From assembly GCA_028150825.1 (NCBI GenBank), contig JAOGIM010000011.1, forward strand, positions 1-45,057: DNA of 45,057 bases. Direction: 5' to 3'. Positions 18,761 to 27,335 of the stretch are shown here, piece by piece (the first letter of the stretch is position 1; each line of letters begins with the position of its first letter). Under the pieces are notes generated by a model. The model saw only the letters and a list, made by a program, of their open reading frames with translations. It had not been told where the DNA came from and did not search any database. Position numbers and translations under genes: made by a program. This DNA is from Paracoccaceae bacterium (GTDB lineage: Bacteria; Pseudomonadota; Alphaproteobacteria; Rhodobacterales; Rhodobacteraceae).

Positions 18761-19489
18761 CTTTTGTTATTTTGTGATATTCATGATCCAGTACAACCAA
18801 GCAGACTAGAAACGCTTATTGCAGATCATAACACCGTGAGGAATGATCAAGATCCGTGGGTCAATTTCTTTTAAAGATCGCCAATATAAGAAGATATCCC
18901 AAAGCATGATCTAGCTTGAGCATTTCCAGAATTGCCCGCGGGCAATCGCATTCTAAAGCTCAGTCAAGTAGCAGATGATGATTGGATTATAAAGGGAACC
19001 GATAAGCTTAGTTCTAGTCTGTCGCTATTTTAAGCAACCCTACGTGATAACTGAGAAGCGATCATCATTTACAAGCAAGATCCCAGTGTCGAGGGTAATG
19101 TCCAGCTTGGCCATATCGACAGGACTATTCTCATCGACCTAGCAGATGTTGTTGTCACGCAATCCAATGCTGCAGCATTGCTAAAGCAAGTAAACGTGCT
19201 TCATAAAGTGACCTCCATTCTAGGATATCAGGACTTTATTTCGCAGATAAAAATAAAGATTTATATAATCCCATTTTATGCAGGTTATGCACTCACCACT
19301 GAAAGAGCACCCATTACTATCAAACGGTCTCAAGGCATTTCGTTTCCAAACCGAGTCTATGCGATATTGATTGCATATCCACAATATTTTAATCCAAATC
19401 AAATCAACCATGCTAAGTTCAAGTTTCACAATCTCGTCTTTCAAGCCTTCATATTCCCCATCACATTTCTCAAAACTTCCCATTGTTAA
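18761..19489 (+). pseudogene. kpsC: Degraded capsule polysaccharide protein KpsC
   Basis: Plus-strand fossil directly after the KpsS remnant. Readable pieces in order are IHDPVQPSRLETLIADH (near 18780-18830; family 'YYDP.RPSRLE.LI..'), ATLRDN, a stop, EAIIIYKQDPSVEGN (near 19040-19105; 'ai.IYKPHPDVE'), LIDLADVVVTQSNAAALL (19133-19186) and an end with PFYAGYALTTERAPI and LIAYPQYFNPNQ (19283-19402), matching 'PFYAGWGLT.D' and 'LI.YPRY..P' of KpsC. Stops and frame changes interrupt it, and the N-terminal half is absent. KpsC is a retaining Kdo transferase. With kpsS next door this was once a capsule-assembly pair. Confidence 0.85.
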
Positions 19490-19643
19490 GCTACAGGAGC
19501 TCTTGGCGAGGCCAGCCCAACCGTGGCGTTAGCACCCTTTATTTCAAACAGCGCCTAAATAGTTCATGTGAATTTTTAAAGTAATTAATTGAGTAATTGT
19601 AATATATACTTTTAGTGTACGCTTAGTAATATCCATTTTTGGA

Positions 19644-20741
19644 TTATTCAAATCGTCTGTGGCTCCATTTGTGAAAAATATCAGGACCTATCTTCTGCAA
19701 ATCTTCTAAACTCCAGCGCTGTGCCTTCACTAGATCATCAAGTTCCAGATCGCCCATAGAATGTTGTCCTTCCGCTCCAATTAAAACTCCCGCGCCAAAC
19801 CCGATCAACTCATCGACAAGATCAGATTTGATCAGAGATGCAGCCAAGGCACCACCTCCCTCACAAAATACGCGCGTCAGACCCAAAGACGCCAAGCGCG
19901 CCATCATGTCGTTAAGGTCAAGCAAACTATGGCTATCCTTACAGATAATAAGTTTTGCACCATTATCTTGCCACTTTTGTATCTGCGATGATGTGGCCGC
20001 ATTACCATGACAAAGCCACAGTGGAGTCTGACGCGCAGTTCTGGCCAAAACACTATCATCTGGCAGGTTGAGAAAGCGCGATACTACAATGCGAACCGTC
20101 TGATGTTCAATTCCCAGATTACGCACAGTTAAAGAAGGGTCATCAAGCCTTGCTGTGCCACCACCTACCATCACAGCATCATGGCGTGAGCGCATCATAT
20201 GAACCAAACGGCGGGCCGGCGCATCTGTGATCCATTTACTTTGCCCGCTTGCTGTAGCAGTGCGTCCGTCAAAGCTAGTTGCAATTTTCAACGTTAGGAA
20301 TGGCCTGTACTGCGAGTTCTTAAGAAAATATCCTCTGTGGTCGCACGCAGCCTGACCTGCCATCACGCCTGTTACGACCTCAACACCGCCAGCTTTCAGA
20401 GCGCGAAAGCCTTTGCCATTAACACGTGGATCAGGATCACCAACGGCTGCGACCACGCGCGCTACACCCGATTTGATCAATGCCTCCGTACAGGGCGGGC
20501 TTTTGCCTGTATGGACACAGGGCTCAAGTGTAACATAGGCTGTTGCGCCATGCGCCTTTGCTCCTGCTTGAGAAAGCGCAACAACTTCCGCATGTGGGCG
20601 CCCACCATCAGCAGTTGTTCCGGCACCAACAATTTGATTATCTTTTACTACAACGCATCCTACGGATGGATTGGGCCATGTTCGGCCCATTCCACGTCGG
20701 CCCATCGACAGCGCCAAAGTCATAAAACGAGCATCAGACAA
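19644..20741 (-). CDS. ribD: Bifunctional riboflavin deaminase/reductase RibD
   Basis: Carries out the deamination and side-chain reduction steps of riboflavin synthesis. The N-terminal deaminase domain has the zinc and catalytic residues His50, Glu52, Cys75 and Cys84 (PHAEV and PC...PPC). The C-terminal reductase domain (from about residue 145) has DGRTA and the cofactor-binding stretch VFCEGGGALAASLI. Length (365 aa) is normal. The start appears to be a TTG at 20741, eight bases after the nrdR stop; an ATG at 20723 would cut into the conserved N-terminus. nrdR-ribD order is common in alphaproteobacteria. Confidence 0.96.
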   Translation of the reverse strand: MSDARFMTLALSMGRRGMGRTWPNPSVGCVVVKDNQIVGAGTTADGGRPHAEVVALSQAGAKAHGATAYVTLEPCVHTGKSPPCTEALIKSGVARVVAAVGDPDPRVNGKGFRALKAGGVEVVTGVMAGQAACDHRGYFLKNSQYRPFLTLKIATSFDGRTATASGQSKWITDAPARRLVHMMRSRHDAVMVGGGTARLDDPSLTVRNLGIEHQTVRIVVSRFLNLPDDSVLARTARQTPLWLCHGNAATSSQIQKWQDNGAKLIICKDSHSLLDLNDMMARLASLGLTRVFCEGGGALAASLIKSDLVDELIGFGAGVLIGAEGQHSMGDLELDDLVKAQRWSLEDLQKIGPDIFHKWSHRRFE

Positions 20742-20749
20742 AGCTATCT

Positions 20750-21220
20750 CTACTCTTCTTCTGGTTTGGTCGGTGGGCGCAACTCACTTACAAACTTGTC
20801 AAAGTCATCTGCGGCTTGGAAATTCTTGTAGACGCTAGCAAACCTGACGTAGGCAACTGTATCAATGCGGGCTAGGGACTCCATCACAATCTCACCAATC
20901 ATTTTTGAGTTTATGTCTGTATCACCGAGACTTTCCAACCGCCGCACAATACCAGAAATCATTTTTTCCATGCGTTCATGTTCAACCGGGCGTTTCTGCA
21001 AAGCAATACGGATCGAGCGTTCAAGCTTGTCGCGGTCAAAATCTTCACGTTTTCCGTTAGATTTAATCACTACCAGATCACGCAATTGCACCCGCTCATA
21101 GGTTGTAAATCGCCCACCACAGTCTGTGCAAAATCGGCGACGCCGAATGGCAACATGATCCTCTGCGGGACGAGAGTCTTTAACTTGAGTATCGATGTTT
21201 CCACAAAACGGGCAGCGCAT
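20750..21220 (-). CDS. nrdR: Transcriptional repressor NrdR
   Basis: Zinc-ribbon/ATP-cone repressor that senses ATP/dATP and represses ribonucleotide reductase genes at NrdR boxes. The zinc ribbon uses Cys3, Cys6, Cys31 and Cys34 (CPFC and CTDC), and the ATP-cone domain spans about residues 49-139 ([16 protein letters not shown] and onwards). Length (156 aa) is typical. It is the first gene of the nrdR-ribD unit. No nrd gene or clear NrdR-box pair is in the window. Confidence 0.97.
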   Translation of the reverse strand: MRCPFCGNIDTQVKDSRPAEDHVAIRRRRFCTDCGGRFTTYERVQLRDLVVIKSNGKREDFDRDKLERSIRIALQKRPVEHERMEKMISGIVRRLESLGDTDINSKMIGEIVMESLARIDTVAYVRFASVYKNFQAADDFDKFVSELRPPTKPEEE

Positions 21221-21906
21221 TCATATATCCTTTACCGTTCAAACCCACATTCAAGTAGGCGGAATAGATCCTTACCCTTCAACTATAGGGGACCCTCTAA
21301 CTTTTGTGTAGTGACAAATTTAAGGTGCCAGCTATAGAAATCAGCTTGTCATTCGGCCGGCGACATTTATTGTTTTTAGCATCAAAACTAATTAAAATAT
21401 TTCCAAAGAATTATTCTAATTTCTCCAAAATTTCACCCAAACACTTTTCAGTGATCTGTTAAAGTTTCCAAGAGTAGCAAAACTTAACAAATATTAGACG
21501 TTTCGAATTGGGTTAAGCGCATGGAAATTAAGCTAATAATTGGAAGAATATACCTTTATTTTAATGCTGGCTATTTTTTTAAAAATACCCCAAAGTCTTT
21601 GAAAATTGCCTTAATATATATACAGTGCCGATCTGAGATAGCGGACAAAAAGAAATCTATTTAAAGAACCTTGAATTGTGGTTAAGTAAAGTTGTCCAAC
21701 CCTTTGTAATTCATAGTTTTGGAGATGGTCGTAATTCTCTTGCTAAGAGCAATTTTTACGCATCTGTTTCCTAACACTACCGCTTTTAAACATTACTCTT
21801 TACGCACGCACTGAGATCAAATTATCAATAGTATTCAATTAATTTAGGTATGAAATGAAATTTACAAATTTCTAAAAGAATATCATGCATTTTGTCATTA
21901 TCCGTG

Positions 21907-21967
21907 TCACGTCTGTGAAGAGGTGGTCCGGGCTCGGTTTATCAAGGGAATCTCCCGCAAAAAGAGC
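21907..21967 (+). promoter_or_regulatory. Possible structured RNA element upstream of metY
   Basis: Within an otherwise AT-rich spacer this GC-richer block can fold as hairpin TCAC/GTGA (21907-21918), then GCTC (21932-21935) pairing with GAGC (21964-21967) around an inner hairpin GGGA/TCCC (21946-21956). The stems are short and I cannot match the block to a riboswitch family. It lies about 255 bases before metY. Confidence 0.2.
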
Positions 21968-22161
21968 GTTCAATCCAAATTAAATTTAAATCTGCAGATT
22001 TTAGGACGCGTAAAAGGTGCATATTCAAGAATTTAATCCCTGATTTACAAATATTCTAAAAATTTTTTTTAAAAAAATTTCCAAATAAAAACAATAATTT
22101 AACATTTATTATAAATTTCAAATTTCTACTTTTCGGTTATATTTTCCGTTGGAGCGGTCCA

Positions 22162-22184
22162 TCGAGTTGTTCTTGGCTACTCGA
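22162..22184 (+). promoter_or_regulatory. metY leader hairpin
   Basis: TCGAGT (22162-22167) pairs with ACTCGA (22179-22184) around an 11-base loop, about 40 bases before the metY start. This may shape the 5' UTR. The conserved cores of SAM-II and SAM-V riboswitches, which often precede methionine genes in alphaproteobacteria, were looked for and not recognised. Confidence 0.3.
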
Positions 22185-22221
22185 GCCCTTATTCTATTAT
22201 AAATACAAAGGAGACTGTTAA

Positions 22222-23514
22222 ATGACCAAAGGACCTAGTTACGGGTTTGATACGCTTCAAGTGCACGCCGGATCTCGCCCTGATCCGACAACCGGCGCAC
22301 GCCAAACCCCTATTTATCAGTCAACGGCTTTTGTGTTTCGGGATTCGGATCACGCAGCAGCCCTGTTTAATCTACAAGAAGTCGGATATATTTATTCCCG
22401 CTTGACCAATCCCACAGTAGCTGTTTTGCAAGAGAGAATAGCGACACTTGAGGGTGGTGCAGGAGCCGTTTGTTGCTCGTCGGGTCATGCGGCCCAGATC
22501 ATGGCGCTTTTTCCTCTGATGGGCCCAGGTCGTAATGTTGTCGTATCGACGCGCCTTTACGGAGGAACTGTTACGCAGTTTAGTCAAACGATCCTACGTT
22601 TTGGATGGTCAGCAAAGTTTGTCGATTTTGACGATGAGAACGCTGTCAGAAAAGCCATTGATGAAGACACTCGGGCGGTTTTCTGTGAGTCCATTGCAAA
22701 CCCCGGTGGCTACATAACCGATCTTGAGTCAATCGCAAAGATTGCTGACAGGGCGGGCGTCCCTCTTATCGTCGATAACACCACTGCAACGCCATACCTT
22801 TGCCGCCCGTTTGAATACGGTGCCTCACTCATTGTGCACTCGACCACGAAATATCTTACTGGCAATGGAACTGTTACTGGAGGGTGCGTCGTAGATAGTG
22901 GAAAATTTGACTGGTCTGCCACAGATAAATTTCCATCACTTTCCCTACCAGAGCCGGCCTATCACGGGCTTAAATTTCATGAGACATTTGGCGAACTCGC
23001 CTTTACATTTCATGGGATCGCCGTCGGGCTACGAGACTTAGGTATGACCATGAACCCACAAGCAGCTCACTACACCCTACTTGGAATCGAGACGTTATCT
23101 CTCAGGATGAGACGCCATGTCGAAAACGCCGAAGTAATAGCTGCAGCTTTAGAAAAACATGACGCAGTTGAAAAAGTGACCTATGCAGGGCTCCCGAGTT
23201 CCTCTTATAAGAAGCGCGCTCAAAAGATTTGTCCAAAAGGCGCAGGCGGTCTTTTCACAATTGCTCTCAAAGGAGGCTATGGCGCTTGCATAAAATTCGT
23301 TGAGAGCCTAGAAATATTTAGCCATGTTGCCAACTTAGGTGACAGCAGATCACTAGTAATACATTCGGCATCCACCACTCACAGACAACTTAGCGAAGAG
23401 CAGCAAACCGCAGCGGGTGCAGGGCCGGAAGTGGTACGGATTTCTATTGGCATAGAAGACGCCGAAGACCTTCTCGCTGATCTTAGTCAAGCATTAGAAA
23501 AAGCGAAAGTATGA
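22222..23514 (+). CDS. metY: O-acetylhomoserine sulfhydrylase (PLP enzyme)
   Basis: PLP-dependent Cys/Met-metabolism enzyme that most likely joins O-acetylhomoserine with sulfide (or methanethiol) to give homocysteine (or methionine). The PLP-binding lysine is Lys210 in HSTTKYLTGNGTVTGG. The Asp that holds the pyridine nitrogen is in IVDNTTATPYLCRPFE, and the family signature YSRLTNPT lies at 58-65. Length (430 aa) separates the metY/MET17 group from the shorter metB/metC enzymes. AAGGAG precedes the ATG. It is a single-gene unit followed by a strong hairpin. O-succinylhomoserine or gamma-lyase activity cannot be excluded from sequence. Confidence 0.94.
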   Translation: MTKGPSYGFDTLQVHAGSRPDPTTGARQTPIYQSTAFVFRDSDHAAALFNLQEVGYIYSRLTNPTVAVLQERIATLEGGAGAVCCSSGHAAQIMALFPLMGPGRNVVVSTRLYGGTVTQFSQTILRFGWSAKFVDFDDENAVRKAIDEDTRAVFCESIANPGGYITDLESIAKIADRAGVPLIVDNTTATPYLCRPFEYGASLIVHSTTKYLTGNGTVTGGCVVDSGKFDWSATDKFPSLSLPEPAYHGLKFHETFGELAFTFHGIAVGLRDLGMTMNPQAAHYTLLGIETLSLRMRRHVENAEVIAAALEKHDAVEKVTYAGLPSSSYKKRAQKICPKGAGGLFTIALKGGYGACIKFVESLEIFSHVANLGDSRSLVIHSASTTHRQLSEEQQTAAGAGPEVVRISIGIEDAEDLLADLSQALEKAKV

Positions 23515-23527
23515 TCAAAAAGATATT

Positions 23528-23553
23528 GGGCTGACGTTCTGATACGTCGGCTT
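23528..23553 (+). terminator. Hairpin downstream of metY
   Basis: GGGCTGACGT pairs with ACGTCGGCTT (10 bp including G-U pairs) around a TCTGAT loop, starting 13 bases after the metY stop. The strong GC stem fits a terminator or 3'-end stabiliser, but only TTAGTAATC follows, so termination may be inefficient or factor-dependent. Confidence 0.6.
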
Positions 23554-23905
23554 AGTAATCAAAAAACACACCAGCCAAAAGCTTAGACTATAAATGTTGT
23601 TAGTTATCTTGTCATTTGGTTCGATATTTTTCAGTTAAACTTTAACGCTCCAGAAACGCTCAGAGCTCTAAATACAATCCCTTTTATTGAAATAGGCACT
23701 ACCTGTTGTTATGGTAATCAATTCATAATTTAAATTAGTGGCGTGCCAAGAGTTATCCATAGCTGAAAAATAAAAGTCTGATAAGCCTCAAGATAAACAA
23801 CTGCTGATTTTAGTCGTTATTTGAGTTTTAGACCAATAAATTTATACATATCAAGTTTGAATATTGGTAGGGTTTTGCTTTGCCTAAGAGCCAAGGTGTT
23901 GTAGT
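23554..23905. other. Spacer before the GspL/GspC-like gene
   Basis: About 350 AT-rich bases with no recognisable gene or remnant. They should hold the promoter for the unit at 23906-26445. I see no confident -35/-10 pair. Confidence 0.4.
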
Positions 23906-23965
23906 ATGTCATTAAAAAGAATTAATTATTTGAGTACGAGCACGCGGGAAATGCCTGAAAAATGA
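23906..23965 (+). CDS. 19-codon upstream ORF coupled to the GspL/GspC-like gene
   Basis: ATG at 23906 opens a 19-residue frame (MSLKRINYLSTSTREMPEK) whose TGA overlaps the ATG of the next gene in the arrangement ATGA. AAGG at 23893-23896 lies nine bases before it, a better ribosome binding site than anything close to the large gene's start. This suggests translational coupling or a leader peptide. The peptide has no recognised motif and could also be a chance frame. Confidence 0.35.
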   Translation: MSLKRINYLSTSTREMPEK

Positions 23966-26445
23966 TACCAGACTTTGCTCTATCTTTATCCGATAATGGA
24001 GTTTGCCTTTTGGAAAGGGTAGATCCTGAGTGGATAATCTTGGGCCAAATCAATCTCTCAGATAATGACTTCGACAATCAGATTGCGAAATTGCGCAACA
24101 AAGGGCTTGCTAAGTCGCCAAATGCAGATCTGGTCAAACTAGTTATTCCGAATGAGCAGATAAAGTATTATTCACTTGTAAGGCCTGCGGATACGCTTAC
24201 AGCCGAAATAGAGGCTTTGATTACTCAAAACCTAGTTCAGGAAACTCCCTATTCTATTTCGGAAATAGCCTTTGACTGGGTCACCTCCAGAGAGCGCATT
24301 TTTGTAGCTGCAGTTACGCTGCAAACGTTACAGGAAGCTGAGAATTTCGCTAAGCAACAAGGCTTCAAACCACTTGGTAACGTGGCCATACCACCTGCTA
24401 ATGAATTTATTGGCGAGGTTTTTTTTGGATTGTCTGACGGCACTCAGGCCAAAATGAAGTGTGATCAAGCAGAAATTAAAATTTCCCCTTCCAGAGCAGT
24501 GGCTCCAATCTCTCCGGAAGCAAATCTAGGCTCTCTAGAAGTTACATCACCTAAAGCGCCAGTGATAGAACTTACATTTACTAATGTCGCGGAACCAGCA
24601 CAAACGAGATTGGAAACCCAAACCGATAATATAGTTTTTCAATCTGTTCGTAATGTAGACCTTGGGCAATTAAAGAACCAGACTGTTGGCCAGGGTAAAT
24701 CAGCACTTACCTTAATCGCACCGATTGATCAGGATATTCGACAGGCTCTTGCCAGTTTCAAATCTCAAAACATAACGACAGCGCCCTTATTCAGCCGATT
24801 GGCAAACGTTCTTTATGGAAATTCACAAACCACACATAGTAAGAAAAACCATAACCGGCTCATGAACGCGGGGTTTTTACCTGCATTCATTCTTATCTTA
24901 GCAACGGTCTGCCTCGTCAGCACCGGTATATTTTACTTGGCAAAGCCTGCAATTCTAAGATTTTCTGAACACATTGCGGGTCCACCGGCCAGTCCGGACG
25001 TGACCATTAAACTGACGTTACCCCTCGACTTGAGTGTAGCAGAGAAAAAGTTCATATTGTCAGATAAACATGACCAAATGCCTAAACTCTCAAAAGAGTT
25101 TCTTGCGCCGCTAGTTATACCAGATACAACGGGCGAGAGCGTTAATCCTTACGCCGATTTGACGAGTACAAGACCCTCAATTGGCATTAAGCATGAGCTT
25201 GGCGGCCAATTTGTATTCAAGCCTGATTTGGAGCCACACGAACTGCAAGAAGATTATACTCTGGACAGTATGGTTGCATTACAGCCCACATCAGATTCAG
25301 CTAAACTTGAGCTGCCCAAAAAATATTCAAAATTTAAGCTTATCCAAGAAAAGCTGCACCGCATTTATGCGTTAAGCGGAATATGGTCCTTTAGCCCCAA
25401 AGCCCCAAATTCAGTAGGCTCTACATATGTAAGGGGTATGTGGCCCTCGTCCAATGATCTCAGTGTAGGTCGACTGCAAGAGTCTTCTTTAGCCGCATCA
25501 GCGGATTTTGAGACCGACCTTGGGATTGTAGCCATGGCAATGTCACCAGCAGCAGGTATAAATTTGAATCCCCAGCAGACAAAAATTACAGAGACAAATT
25601 TTGATAGTTCAGCAAACTTGGAAAGCACGCAAATATTTTCAGCTGTTCATCCAGTTTTGTCAGAAAGTACCCCTCAGCTACGCGCACTCATCGGTAACAA
25701 AACTAGTTCAGGCGCATCGCTTCGAATGGTTTTAACACCGATACAAGAAATTACACCTCTAACGAAGCCTAAAATTGGAAATGCTGATCAACAGAACCAA
25801 AGGGCCTCAGGCATTAATTTTGCCGCTCTTGTTAAACCAGAGGTGGAGACGCCACTTCGCTTACCACCAGCAGAGCTCGCCAAGCCTAAAATTGACAACG
25901 CGACGCCGTCGCCGACAGGCAGACCTATCTTCAACATTCGCCCGCTAACTCAGCCTTTAAAAAGCGATCAAACAATAAGTGAGAAAGGCCAAGCTAGCCT
26001 TTTACGACCGAAATCGAGACCGCCTTCCATTAAACCGATATTACCGTTAGCAAATGAAACCTTAGCTTCAGTACTACTTCGCCCAAAGAAAAGGCCCACC
26101 AATATCAAGCCAGTAAAATCCGTAGCCGCCACACGCGCTATTTTGCCAGAAGACGAAGGAGATGAGGCCAGTGTAAGGAATGACGTTAGGAATAATACGA
26201 ACAACAGCCGCGTCAGTAATAAAGCAACAATCGTAAACGTTTTAGATCTGCGAAGCATAAATCTTATTGGTGTCTATCTATCGTCAGGCAAACGTAGCGC
26301 TTTAATCCGTCTGACTAGCGGCAAAAGAGTGATTGTCAAAGTTGGTGACAATCTGGATGGAGGAAAGGTTGCGGCCATCGGTGACACTGAGCTCCGCTAC
26401 ATCAAACGCGGACAAAATATTACCCTAGAGCTTCCAAAAGGTTGA
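23962..26445 (+). CDS. GspL/PilM-like and GspC/PilP-like single-membrane-span protein
   Basis: Large uncharacterised envelope protein. Residues ~1-160 resemble the actin-like cytoplasmic fold of GspL/PilM-type assembly proteins (FALSLSDNGVCLLERV, KLVIPNEQIKYYSL, ETPYSISEIAFDWV, VAAVTLQTLQEAENFAKQQG). Residues ~160-300 are variable. One membrane span lies at about 304-327 (FLPAFILILATVCLVSTGIF). A long periplasmic part follows, with a Pro/Lys-rich linker (about 640-750) holding a near-repeat (LLRPKSRPPSIKP and LLRPKKRPTNIKP). The last ~70 residues (755-827; INLIGVYLSSGKRSALIRL, VKVGDNLDGGKVAAIGD) look like the homology region of GspC/PilP pilotin-side proteins. I know similar proteins from many Rhodobacteraceae, mostly annotated as hypothetical. 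No secretion or pilus gene is nearby. Function is unknown; an envelope scaffold or orphan assembly platform is an inference. Confidence 0.75.
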   Translation: MIPDFALSLSDNGVCLLERVDPEWIILGQINLSDNDFDNQIAKLRNKGLAKSPNADLVKLVIPNEQIKYYSLVRPADTLTAEIEALITQNLVQETPYSISEIAFDWVTSRERIFVAAVTLQTLQEAENFAKQQGFKPLGNVAIPPANEFIGEVFFGLSDGTQAKMKCDQAEIKISPSRAVAPISPEANLGSLEVTSPKAPVIELTFTNVAEPAQTRLETQTDNIVFQSVRNVDLGQLKNQTVGQGKSALTLIAPIDQDIRQALASFKSQNITTAPLFSRLANVLYGNSQTTHSKKNHNRLMNAGFLPAFILILATVCLVSTGIFYLAKPAILRFSEHIAGPPASPDVTIKLTLPLDLSVAEKKFILSDKHDQMPKLSKEFLAPLVIPDTTGESVNPYADLTSTRPSIGIKHELGGQFVFKPDLEPHELQEDYTLDSMVALQPTSDSAKLELPKKYSKFKLIQEKLHRIYALSGIWSFSPKAPNSVGSTYVRGMWPSSNDLSVGRLQESSLAASADFETDLGIVAMAMSPAAGINLNPQQTKITETNFDSSANLESTQIFSAVHPVLSESTPQLRALIGNKTSSGASLRMVLTPIQEITPLTKPKIGNADQQNQRASGINFAALVKPEVETPLRLPPAELAKPKIDNATPSPTGRPIFNIRPLTQPLKSDQTISEKGQASLLRPKSRPPSIKPILPLANETLASVLLRPKKRPTNIKPVKSVAATRAILPEDEGDEASVRNDVRNNTNNSRVSNKATIVNVLDLRSINLIGVYLSSGKRSALIRLTSGKRVIVKVGDNLDGGKVAAIGDTELRYIKRGQNITLELPKG

Positions 26446-26448
26446 TGA

Positions 26449-27110
26449 TTATGCAGTATGCTCCCCACTTTCAATCTGTTCTTGTTCAAGAGATTGAAAC
26501 AAAGCCTTAAATTTACCTTCCCCAAAACTATCATCACTTTTTTTTGGATAAGTTTGAAGAAGATAGGCCTAAAATTGCTTTTGAAAAAAGCCGCCATTTG
26601 ATCTTGGTTTTGCCACCATTAAGAATAAGTTCCCTATCGTTCAGGATGTCACACTTGCGTTTTCGGTCAAGTGGACCCGAGTGATTGGTGGTATTTTCTT
26701 TGCTCATCTTATAATAGGCACCAAGTAGCTCAGGTATGGACTAAACACCATTTTCATAATTCGTGTTTACCGCGTCATAAGGTGGGTGAAAGAGAGCAGC
26801 AATATGATGGATACCTTCCCCTTTATATTTATTGAGATAGGCGACAATCTGACCCATTTCTCCACGACCCTCATTTATCAGAGTACGGATTGGAACACAG
26901 GGTGACGTCAGAGCCCAACTAAGCAGCCTCGTGAATTCACCCTCAACATAAAAATAATGAATTTCTAATAAATTGAGGAGCTTTGCGTAAAATTTATGCC
27001 ACTTATCCATATTCCCGCAAATGACCTTATAAGTTAAATGGTAAAGGCAATAAGACAAAATACCTTTCGGCTTAGCTTCATCAAACTAAACACAAATTTT
27101 GTCTTGAGGG
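26449..27110 (-). pseudogene. hppD: Degraded 4-hydroxyphenylpyruvate dioxygenase
   Basis: Minus-strand remains of HPPD, which converts 4-hydroxyphenylpyruvate to homogentisate in tyrosine breakdown. From about 27085 downwards: FDEAKPKG, then HLTYKVICGNMDKWHKFY, FTRLLSWALTSPC, GQIVAYLNKYKGEGIHHIAA. After a decayed middle comes the C-terminus GPIFFKLIQKKSDDSFGEG and FKALFQSLEQEQIESG, ending at a TAA at 26449-26451. These match the catalytic C-terminal half of HPPD. The N-terminal ~150 residues are not found, and stops and frame changes are present; one iron-ligand region (HHIA) is still readable. It faces the GspL/GspC-like gene with a three-base gap. Confidence 0.88.
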
Positions 27111-27335
27111 TTGACTTCACCATTTAAATTAAAAAAATAGATTAGTGAACAGCAAATGACAGCCACCTTAAGGCTTTTGCCTTGTCCATGATTTGAAAGT
27201 GTAGGCTCTGACCAAAGTTTGGCGCGCAGACGTTAAGACCAACAAAAACTCAGAGCATGTTGACCTATAAAAAGATTTGGAACAGAACCGAAAAGCTGCA
27301 ATCCTAGAACAATTCAACGCCAGAAAGAACCCGCC
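27111..27335. other. Spacer between the hppD remnant and cobT
   Basis: About 225 bases with no recognisable gene. It could hold the erased N-terminal part of hppD. Plus-strand reading near 27230-27340 gives a short Lys/Asn/Glu-rich stretch with a stop in it that I do not recognise. Confidence 0.35.

Larger units (their letters stand above)
21221..22221. other. 1-kb AT-rich spacer between nrdR and metY
   Basis: No gene or recognisable gene remnant was found on either strand. It holds one compact GC-richer, hairpin-capable island (21903-21967), a long A/T palindrome around 22058-22080, and the metY leader (22150-22221) with a 6-bp hairpin and an AAGGAG ribosome binding site. The nrdR promoter must lie in the first 100-200 bases and the metY promoter towards the end. 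Confidence 0.5.

Noticed and set aside
22000-22221. SAM-II or SAM-V riboswitch before metY
   Set aside because: The position is right for alphaproteobacterial methionine genes, but the conserved pseudoknot core sequences were not found; only a 6-bp hairpin is present.
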